This document shows positions 55,667 through 64,000 of a stretch of 64,000 bases of DNA, one piece after another. Below the pieces are notes generated by a model, which searched no databases, had not been told where the DNA came from, and was given only the letters and a program-made list of their open reading frames with translations. Position 1 is the first letter of the stretch. Every line of letters starts with the position of its first letter. The stretch comes from Paracentrotus lividus (Eukaryota; Echinodermata; Echinoidea; Camarodonta; Echinidae). The stretch is taken from positions 38,835,257 to 38,899,256 of the forward strand of contig CALNVZ010000218.1 of assembly GCA_940671915.1 (NCBI GenBank). Reading direction: 5' to 3'. Position numbers and translations under genes: made by a program.

Positions 55667-58600
55667 GTAAATGAAACGTCTTTATTATTTGTAACCTACC
55701 AGACTCCCCCTTCCCTTGTATGGATGATATTGGTATTGTAGTTTTTTGTGGTAAAAAAAAAAATATGCCGTCATTTTTTATGCTTGACGGACCAAAAGTG
55801 GCTTTATAGAAACATGATTTTGTGTAGTACTTATAAAAATATGCGTATATTCACTTTCCTTGGCACAAATTAAAATCATCTTAGCATAATTTTTTTTACC
55901 GGATAAAATACGGTTAGCCAAATGCAAAAAATCTGTCTACGTTGTATGTTCCTTACACGATTTCTGGAATCATGCTTTAATGGTTAAAAGAAAACTTTTT
56001 TACTTATCATTCATTCCAAGGCAGTTTTTATAGTTTCTGTCCGAGAAATTCTGGTTAATGGAACATCTACTGTTCGAGACTGTGTCACATCTTGCTACCC
56101 ATAGTTAATTAAACCACATATTTAAGCAATGGTTTAACTTTACACCTTTGTGATGCAGGCCATTATTATTATTTTATTTTATTGTTTTTATTTTCTATTA
56201 TTTCTATCAGGCAAGATTGTGTGAGGATGAGGTGGACAATCTGTGTAAACCCGATATACAAGACCATATCAAGAAGCAAGAAGAATATATCTCAGAGCTG
56301 GAGGCAAGACTAGAGTTGAGTGCAGCGAGCAGTAGTAACAATGGTAAGGATATTGAGTGCAGTATATTTGCCTTAAGTTGATATTCACAACATTTGTAGG
56401 ATATTAAATTTAGACATAAGTTTGGACCTCTTTTTTCTTTGTTCATTTTTTTTTTTTTTTTTTGGTACTGGTACATGTAGCAATCCAGATTCATTGTGAA
56501 TTACTTATGAAGTAAGACCTCAGCCCCGTAACTCAAAAGTTTGCGATTGATTGCAAATTTGAAAGAACCACTCTGCTTGGCGGTTGGTTAGTCTTTTGAA
56601 CCGAAAGTGCGTTTAACAATGATCTTGATTGGCTATTGGCGCTTTGCAATTTGCAAACATTTGTGTTACAAGGCCCTGGTCAACAAAATGTACCTGTCGA
56701 TCTTGTCCAGGTTAGCATCTGACAATGCCCAGCTGTACTGTCCCAACTATACAGTAACAGCCAATGTTTATATTTTCATGATTTTGGACTCCTCGTGGAA
56801 ATTGGCAAATTCACCATTTCATTATTTTTGTGAGTGTTTGTTGGCTGTAATTAGCATTATTACCTGAACAAGGCATTTTAGAGACAAGATATACATGTAA
56901 GCGCATATTTTGTCTGCCTAATTGATTCGGTAGACACAAAATACGTCACAATGGCTCTCAGAGGTATGACAAGAGGCTGTAATATTTATATACCCTTCTG
57001 AAATTTGTTAATTTCCTATTGCGCCTCTGTACAAAATTATCGGTCCATATTATCCATATTTTGTCTGGTAGAGTGCCCTACACGTAATTGTAAGATGATG
57101 CGCGTTAAAATTCAAAGAGTAAGACAATGGATTTGCACAGAAACGTACGTCACAATGGTTTAGCATCATGAAACCACTTTACGCGCCTGAATAATTACGT
57201 CATAATGGTTCAGCTCAGAATTCTGAAAAAAAAATTTAAAATGTGAGAAATACCCAGTTTAACTGATTAAAATTGTCTTTAGAATATGGCTAATTTAGGT
57301 GAACTGGTAATAATAATAACATTGACTAGTTTTACTTTTGGGAGATACCTCCTATATTTCCCTCAAAAGTCTCATATTGCCCTCGTCTATGACTCATGGA
57401 AATATGAAACTTGTTCGGGAAATATCGGTATCTCCCTCAAGGCCAGTCAATATTATATAATTAAATTAAAGTGAAAATTCTCACGAGGATGGATTTGCGA
57501 CATTTGTGAAAATAAGATACAGTAGTTGATGTCTTTGAGGAGGCAAGATTGCAATTCAGAGTTATTTATGTATGAACATCCTAGACCCAAGTATTTAATT
57601 GATTTGATTCACACAGGTGATGGAGAGGATAAGCTTCGTCATCTTAAAGCAGCTCGTCGTGAACAGCTTCTGGTAATGAGACTAACTACCAAAGAACAGG
57701 AACTACATGAACTCGCCGTAAGTCATTCATCTTACAACTAAGCTATGTCACACAGGGCCTGGTATGATACATATGTGTGATGCATCGTAATAAAATGAAA
57801 CACAAGTCGCCAAGCAAAGAGTGAAAGAATTATGCAAAATAGTCAAAAAATAATTTTTTGGGGGGGAAAACTGTTAATTTAAAAAAAAATCTTGTTTCAT
57901 GTGAACTCTGTAAACAAATTTAAAAAAATAAAAAATGAGTGAAAACGATGAGAAAGTATTGAAAATCTGATAAATGCATGTATGGGACTACACACAAGTG
58001 TTTGGCCTGAACATTTCAACAATTTTTTTTCTTTTCTGTTATTATGTGACAATCCTTGCGAGTTCACCTTTTCAACATATATACTCTTCCTAAAATAAAC
58101 GAAAACAATTTGGAAGCTCATAAATATTTTGTTAAACTATCCCACCACTTAAAAGCCAGTACTTGCCACCTAGTATATGGGGGTACGTATGGGGGTTAGG
58201 GGCAAAAAGAAGGAAATTTTAGCATGTAACTGGGCAAAACAGATTATCATGCAGCTTGCAGAAGGGGTATGAAGTTTCATATACATGCCCTTTACATTCT
58301 ATACGACGCCACTCTGCCGTACGCGCGACGAATTCACACTATATACAATTTGTTTCGAAATTGGACTTTATTTCACATTTTGAGCAATTCTTGTTTCGAT
58401 AGGAAGGTACAAAATTATGTGTGACTGGTTTTTTCTCAAAGGTGCATGAGACTTGAAAGAAAAAATTAGTGAAACGCTGTCCAGAGCTTTTCATATAAAA
58501 ATGCTGAGGGGGTGCTACATATAATTTAGCCCACTTCCCCTATGGCTACATGTGTAGGTAGCGTAATATTTTGTTGTCATTGCCCATGATTTTTGAACCA

Positions 58601-61600
58601 CAAGTTAAACCATTTGTTTTTGATTCCATAGAATCAGCTTGCTGATAAAACCCAGAATGCTAGCACGGCTCAGCTCCGGTCGGCCACCGTGGACCCAGCT
58701 CTTAATTTGCTTGTTCAACGTCTCAAGAAAGAACTGGAAGATAAAAGCACTAATCTGAAGCAGGCACACGAGGATATGGCAGCTTGGAAATTCACTCCTG
58801 ACAGGTGAAGATAGTATTTTATTTTCTGTATAAGCCAGTTCCAATGGGATATCTTTGAATCATTTGCTCATTCATGCTGTTTTCAACTCTAGTTAAGTCA
58901 AGTATGTGGAAGACTTGAAAGATTGATTTTGATGGGAAAGATAGAAGGAAAGAGATCAAGATGAAGACAGTTAAAGTACCTTTTTCAAGGGAAAAACAAT
59001 GAATGGAGTGGGAAGCGTGAAGAACTTTAAAACTCAAAGTACTCACAGAACAGATAGGATTAGCATAGAATGGTCACCTTTCTCGATACCGGCACTAGAA
59101 AAAGTTGGTTGAAAGTGGGAGATCATCTGGCTTTTTGGTTTCAGTGTCGCCACTTTAACTCGTGAGTGTTAGAGCATTATGTTTTCAGGTTTCCACTTCT
59201 GTATGTATGTTCCCATTGCTTGTTATGATATCTCAAGAACCACTTGAGATCTGAATTTCAGGCTTTGGGATAGTAGATTTCACCATATGAACATGATCTG
59301 TTTAGATTTAGATTTAGATTATGAGTGTGTACATATAGGTCAAACCATCTTTAGCACTATAGCCAGGAAGCAGGGATTTTGAGCTGTCTGTTACAGTCAA
59401 GCATGAATGTGTCTGATAGATTAAGATTTTGTTTATTACCTTCAAACGGGAAATCATCTGATAGCTATGTTTTTTTTCTGTTACATTGAAACAGGAAAGC
59501 ATCTGATAGCTAATTTTTTTTTGTCTTATACAGTGAAATATGAAAGTGTCTGATGTCCAAAGTTTTTTTTCTGTTACAGTCAAACAGGATAGCATCTGAT
59601 GTCTAATGTTTTTTGTCTGTTACAGTCAAACAGGAAAGCGTCTGATGTCTAATGTTTTTTTTCTGTTACAGTCAAACAGGAAAGCGTCTGATGGCTAATG
59701 TTTTTTGTCTGTTACAGTCAAACAGGAAAGCTTCTGATGGCTAATGTTTTTTGTCTGTTACAGTCAAACAGGAAAGCTTCTGATGGCTAATGTTTTTTGT
59801 CTGTTACAGTCAAATATGATGTCTGATCGCTAATGTTCTTTGTCTGTTACAGTCAAACAGGAAAGCTTCTGATGGCTAATGGTTTTTTGTCTGTTACAGT
59901 CAAATATGACGTCTGATGGCTAATGTTTTTTGTCTGTTACAGTCAAACAGGAAAGCGTCTGATGGCTAGATGTCGTACTCTGATCCAGGAGAATCAGGAG
60001 CTTGGCAAGCAGGTTTCTCAAGGAAAGGTTGCTCAGGTGGAAGCTGAACTTGCTCTGCAGAAAGAGATCAATGAGGAACTGAAGAGCAGTCAGGATGGTA
60101 AACAAAATTTCATTCTGCTCCCCCCCCCCCAAAAAAAAAAAAGAAAGAAAAGAAATTATTTGAATATGAGCCATGCATAATAATTGAATCTGTTTAATCA
60201 ATCTATTTTCAATGTACTCTTAATAATTACAATGCATAAATTTTAGACATTAAAGAATGTTCTCCATGTACAATTATTGTATGATAACTTTATGTTATAT
60301 TTAATTTTGTAAATACATCGCAATTCGGCTTTGCCGCAATGATGTTTGTTTTGTACCAATAAACCATTTATCTTTCTATCTACATGTATTTCAGTTCTAC
60401 TTTGAATTGGTCAAGTTGGGTCATATTTTTGAAGTTGGTGGAAGAGTTAGTGCTTTTGCAGCCTTTTGGCAAGCCCTATCCTCAAATTATTAGTCTTGAC
60501 AGAAATTTGAGAGGGAAGATTTCTTGCCAAACCTTGAGAAAATCGACAGGACTGACTTAAGTCAGTACAATTATGAACAGTATTGTGACTTTTCCAGGCA
60601 GTGAGCTTACCTTTACTGTCTTTATATATTCACATCCACCACAGCATATTTATGTGGCCCTAATTCTTTTTATGTTTGTGTATTACTGAAGCATCACTCT
60701 CTTATTTGACCTATGACCTTTGATTTGACCCTTGACAGAGATGTACGAGATGGTAATCCAACTGAACGATGAAGGTGAAGGCATGCAGAGTACCATCCTA
60801 GCTCTTCAACAAGAACTCAAGGAAAAACAGCTGGAAATTGCCAGATTAACTTATGCTGCAGAGTCTGCCGGTGTCCTGCTAACCCCCGATTCCACGCCAG
60901 CTGACGTGAAACATGAACCACAGATCGAAGACAATGGTGGGCAAAACATGCAGACAGATAATCCACAGAATATGCAAGAGGATACGTATGGTAAGCATGT
61001 AGAACCTTGTAAAGAGATAGTAGAACCAAAGGAGGAGTCAACGGGGAACCAGATACCTGATGTCAGAACTACAGAATACACTGATGATGATGAGACTCCT
61101 ATGGAGGACGTCATGTCTCAACAGGAGCCAGGTGTCTGTAAGAGCTTGTCAGTAGAACCTTGGTGTAACCCTTCCCACTTTGTAGAGTCCCCTGCGAGCC
61201 CAGTGGATGATGTCGCTGAACAGCCAACACCATCCCTGGATGCAACCACCAACAAGTTTGAAGACAGGGAAATCCCCGAATACCAAGGGAGGGATTCCCC
61301 GACAGACTCCGATGGTCAGCTGGTGATGGAAGAACAACCTTCAGAACAGCATACAGAATACACAGAAATACAGAAGGAGGTGAGAGAAGAAGAAGAAGAA
61401 TTTCAAGTTAGGACTCCACTGGATGAATCTTCACAAGGCAGCTTGCAGAGTCGGGATGACCGTGATAATGACGTCATCGCTACAAGAACCCGTCAAAGGT
61501 CTAATCATGATGATGGTGATAATGACGTCATTGGTACAAGGACCAGTGAAAGGTCTAGTGAGGTTGACCGTGATGTCAATGATGTCAGTACAAAATCAGG

Positions 61601-62228
61601 TGAAAGGTCCAATCAGGATGATCATTATATCGAAGCGGTCAATAGAAGGACCATCGAAGGGTCAATTGAAAATGACCGCGATATTGATGTGGTCAGTACA
61701 AGGACCATTGAAAGGTCTAGTGACGATGACCGTGATGTTGACCCGGTCAGCGATAGGTCAAGAACCGTTACCCCAGATTTCAGTACAAATGGCGATGAGA
61801 GCCAACCCGAACCGTTTCTAGACACGGTGCAAAATAACGGGAAGGATAACGGGAGGTTGGGGGAGAACGATTTGAGCACCTTTGTCAAAGGCCCTAGTAC
61901 TTGTATTATTGATAGAGACATCGGCAACAATCTCGACGATCTATCAGATATCACTGATAAACAATCAGACGTTACCGATGGGCAGTCTGATGTAACAACT
62001 ACTGATAATAATAATGGTTTGTCTAACAGTCCTGGGGATGAGGTTAGTAGCCCTCAAGAGAATTGTGCACCAGATGAGAATTGTGCACCAGATGAAGCAA
62101 GAACAGAAAATGTTATCAAGTCCTTGAATTCAAACTCGTACAGTCCTAATGAAAGAATCCAATCAGAACAATGTGATGAGGCTAACCCCTCTAACACAAA
62201 CTCTAATCCTGGAGAGATTTCTGTCTGA
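55630..62228 (+). CDS. WTAP: WTAP, scaffold subunit of the m6A mRNA methyltransferase complex
   Basis: Six exons (55630-55666, 56211-56343, 57617-57717, 58632-58804, 59943-60097, 60739-62228) join in frame from ATG 55640 to TGA 62226-62228, 692 residues. WTAP (fly Fl(2)d) is a nuclear coiled-coil protein that holds METTL3-METTL14 and the other writer subunits on nascent RNA and affects splicing. Diagnostic blocks seen are ARREQLLVMRLTTKEQE (exon 4), AQLRSATVDPALNLL and AAWKFTPDSQTGKRLMARCR (exons 5-6), LIQENQELGKQVSQGKVAQV, and GEGMQSTILALQQELKE (exon 7). These form one long coiled coil over about residues 15-235. The C-terminal tail (about 240-692) is acidic and low in complexity, and much longer than the vertebrate tail (human WTAP is about 396 residues). 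It carries six diverged repeats at about 434-541. The first exon has an acceptor before the ATG, so an upstream exon exists. Confidence 0.93.
55920..56165. mobile_element. Diverged GGCCCGTATT-family MITE in a WTAP intron
   Basis: Co-linear with 8485-8805: TATGTTCCTTACACG, TTCCAAGGCAGTTTTTATAG, GGAACATCTACTGTTC, CCACATATTTAAGCAATGG. The termini are eroded. Confidence 0.65.
56211..56343 (+). CDS. WTAP: WTAP exon, N-terminal coiled coil
   Basis: Acceptor TTTCTATCAG at 56210 and donor AATG/GTAAGG after 56343 (phase 1). Encodes ARLCEDEVDNLCKPDIQDHI and continues with an EYISELEARLEL helix, residues 10-53. It corresponds to the conserved start of WTAP after its basic N-terminus. Confidence 0.88.
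57617..57717 (+). CDS. WTAP: WTAP exon, LVMRLxTKEQE block
   Basis: Acceptor TTCACACAG at 57616 and donor GCC/GTAAGT after 57717 (phase 0). Residues 54-87 contain ARREQLLVMRLTTKEQELHE, one of the most conserved blocks of WTAP. Confidence 0.92.
58632..58804 (+). CDS. WTAP: WTAP exon, QLRSxxVDPA block
   Basis: Acceptor TTCCATAG at 58631 and donor GACAG/GTGAAG after 58804 (phase 2). Residues 88-144 contain STAQLRSATVDPALNLLVQR and end at AAWKFTPD. The split serine codon (AG/T) is completed by the next exon. Confidence 0.92.
59397..59942 (+). repeat. Tandem array of duplicated 3' splice sites upstream of the WTAP exon at 59943
   Basis: Copies of CTGTTACAG followed by TCAAACAGGAAAGCGTCTGA and a TGGCTAATGTTTTTTGT spacer repeat with offsets of 46, 46, 46, 46, 46, 43, 47 and 43 bases. 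Potential exon starts are at 59580, 59626, 59672, 59718, 59764, 59810, 59853, 59900 and the real one at 59943. A more distant copy is at 59397 and degraded copies lie near 59500. Each unit therefore carries a pyrimidine tract, an AG and the first 20-odd bases of the exon. Confidence 0.92.
59943..60097 (+). CDS. WTAP: WTAP exon, LIQENQELG block
   Basis: Acceptor TTTTTTGTCTGTTACAG ends at 59942 and the donor GATG/GTAAAC follows 60097. Residues 145-196 begin SQTGKRLMARCR and include AELALQKEINEELKSSQD. The acceptor is the last of a tandem series; only this copy continues into the full conserved exon. Confidence 0.93.
60739..62228 (+). CDS. WTAP: WTAP last coding exon with long acidic tail
   Basis: Acceptor CCCTTGACAG at 60738, completing the split codon to E. 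Residues 197-692 start EMYEMVIQLNDEGEGMQSTI, the end of the conserved coiled coil. A Glu/Asp/Ser/Thr-rich tail follows, with no conserved domain I recognise. It includes EEEEEF at 61389-61406, six repeats of the DRDxDVxSTRTxERSS type (about 61450-61770) and a doubled NCAPDE near 62065-62095. The TGA is at 62226-62228. Confidence 0.9.
61450..61770 (+). repeat. Coding repeat in the WTAP tail
   Basis: About six copies of a unit of roughly 17-20 codons encode variants of RDNDVIATRTRQRSNHDD, DRDIDVVSTRTIERSSDD and similar. Units differ by many substitutions but keep the frame, with the alternation of acidic D-rich and basic R-rich halves preserved. Confidence 0.75.
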
Positions 62229-62560
62229 ATCACAAACGTTCAATGATCATCACATCTATGTACCTTGGTTTTTTTATGTTGTCCAGAAAATACTGATTAT
62301 TACATGTCATTATAACTATGGTGCACGCTCCAAATATCTTCTTCATTTCTAAATGCAAACAAGTTCAATTATTGAGAGGTGCCACCCAGTCATCCAAGAC
62401 ATTCGATTCAGAGTAAATTATTGTTGTAGCAAGGAAATTCAAAGAACATTTTCAAACCTGTGGCATACATTCAAACCTGTGACATACATGTAGCCTAATC
62501 CAAAGATTGTTTGGCAAATGAATATTGAAATAAAGGGAGTGAACTCTTGATTATTAGCAG
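62229..62560 (+). terminator. WTAP 3' untranslated region with candidate poly(A) signal
   Basis: After the TGA the sequence has stops in all frames and an AATAAA at about 62529-62534, roughly 300 bases downstream. No other feature is seen. The true cleavage site is not determinable here. Confidence 0.4.
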
Positions 62561-64000
62561 AATGGAAATATTTTAACTGCTAATTTGTGTCAAGTTTGGT
62601 GGACAATAATTACACATTCCCAAGTCAAATCAGTGTCCAAATCTTTTGCCCATTTTACTTGAAGTTAATTTGCGTTTAAACATGTTTGATTTAAGTTTAT
62701 ATATGAAGTAAACTAAACAGACATACATGTTTTTAATTTCTTTCTATATTTCGATGCCCTTGTCACAGCAGGTGATTGGCTCATGAGGCCTGTATGTTTT
62801 GGGGTTTTCTGCATGATGGCCTGTCCTGCATTCCCACTATTGAGATATCATAAAACCGCTTGAGATATGAATTTAGAGTTTGATAATAGCATGTACTCTA
62901 CAGTATCACTGTAGGAAGACGATCTTATTAGATTTTGGATTGAGTGCATCGAAGGTTACACAGAGGCCAACTACAAAAAAAAAAAAAAAAAACAGGTATT
63001 GGCCTCATAATAGCAATATCTTAAGCACCAACTGGGAAAAGAATATCAAATGTGATGATGGTACATGTACGTATCAACATAGCGATATGAAGAGAGCATG
63101 GAGTTTACATAGAAAGGTAATATTTCTGAAGTTTTTTTTAAACCCTATCAAGGCCAAGGTACGTTGAGTCCCTTGGTCTAAATAGGGTTAAGGGTATAAA
63201 CACAGATTTACATTTGTATTGTTTTTTGTCTATTCTGTCTTTTTCCCAAGGAACTTGTTACAAGACGATTGAGGTATCTTGGTTATTGTATTAATTATGC
63301 TTCTGTTCTGGGTTCGATAACTTCATTTGCAATTTCTTTCTTCCTTTTTTTTTCTTTTTTTTATTGTCTTACTTGTTTTGTTTTTTACTTTGATTAAATG
63401 AACTCCCTTCACACTCAACCATTGGTTTCAACAATGACAATTTTATGAGGAAAGTTTCTCTAAATGTTTGGATTGTAAACATTATCACAATTTTTAATAA
63501 GACTCTCTATTCAAGGGCAATTTGAGTTCCGTCTACCTGTTATAATGAGCACAGATTCATCCAAATTTATAACGAAGCAATTTTTCTGGTCCCGATTTCA
63601 AACCTTTGTGTACATTTGTCATTGTGCCCATGTGTTGAGTATAAAGAGATCTCATTATTTGACTTGGTCCTGAGTTTGGCATTATAATGGGAATTGACTG
63701 TAATTCTGACAACATGGCGTCATTTACATAAAACCATGAAAGCTAATGAAAAGGCAAACTTTATTCCTAAAAACTGACAGACTGTAAAAAATGGGCATAA
63801 TTTTAGAATGGCTGAACCCCATCTAATCATGTGGATTTGTGACGTTTAACCCTTTATGTGCTTCGTTCAATGCCAATGCCACCTTCGCCTATTGGGACAA
63901 ACATTAGAAATCAATCAACGTTTATATTTCATAAGTGTACACTTTCATTTAAAAAAAAAAAGCTTTGGGCAATTAACCCATACAGTGTATCTGATTTAAC
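62560..64000. other. No gene recognised
   Basis: AT-rich sequence with homopolymer runs (A tract near 62974-62992, T tracts near 63345-63363). 62840-62895 resembles 59217-59285 (a TGAGATATCATAAAACCGCT-type stretch), so it is probably a low-copy dispersed repeat. No exon with family similarity was seen. Confidence 0.5.

Noticed and set aside
59397..59942. CRISPR-like array (short regular repeats)
   Set aside because: Eukaryotic intron; no unique spacers, the units are contiguous and match the next exon's start.
60732..60738. Start of the last exon frame at a TTG codon
   Set aside because: Those bases are intron: CCCTTGACAG is the acceptor, and the exon begins at 60739 in phase with the previous exon.
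61423..61821. Second open frame on the plus strand overlapping the WTAP tail (132 codons)
   Set aside because: Shifted reading of the coding repeat; the WTAP frame is the one continuous with the conserved exons.
60817..61954. Minus-strand open frames opposite the WTAP last exon
   Set aside because: Shadows of the WTAP coding strand.

Overview
This is animal genomic DNA: AT-rich, intron-rich, with genes split into short exons and a very high load of mobile elements. The abundant ACATGTACATGTA strings, the many small families of terminal-inverted-repeat elements and a DIRS-type retroelement suggest a marine deuterostome, most likely an echinoderm such as a sea urchin. That assignment is inference from sequence style, not from a marker gene.

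Only two genes are recognised with confidence. On the minus strand is a DPY19L3-like gene (ER-membrane protein C-mannosyltransferase family). Its second coding exon lies at 1316-1406, and two different candidate first coding exons (5578-6057 and 29121-29600) splice to it in the same phase; the rest of the gene lies beyond base 1. On the plus strand is WTAP, the scaffold subunit of the m6A mRNA methyltransferase complex. Six exons between 55630 and 62228 join in frame to 692 residues. A candidate divergent promoter near 32.7 kb, with a TGACGTCA site, has an untranslated DPY19L3 exon on its left and, on its right, a short coding exon in phase with the first WTAP exon 22.7 kb away. If both links hold, the two genes are head to head and nearly all of the remaining window is intronic.

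The rest is repeat. 0-18 kb: several foldback or MITE elements. 18.8-24.9 kb: a decayed DIRS-like tyrosine-recombinase retrotransposon in minus orientation. 27.4-28.0 kb: a LINE reverse transcriptase fragment. 30.2-32.1, 34.6-38.5 and 41.6-46.0 kb: three large inverted-repeat elements, each filled with its own tandem repeat. 49-55 kb: further MITEs and a 2.3 kb element with perfect 20 bp terminal inverted repeats and an array of a 15 bp motif.

The three observations most worth following are: an array of 46 bp repeats in WTAP, each copying the 3' splice site and the first bases of the next exon; two related elements (36.6 and 52.0 kb) whose internal 15 bp motif has changed in concert at matching positions; and the tandemly duplicated second exon plus alternative first exons of the DPY19L3-like gene. 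Coordinates were read by eye; element edges are good to a few bases where terminal repeats are clear and to tens of bases otherwise.
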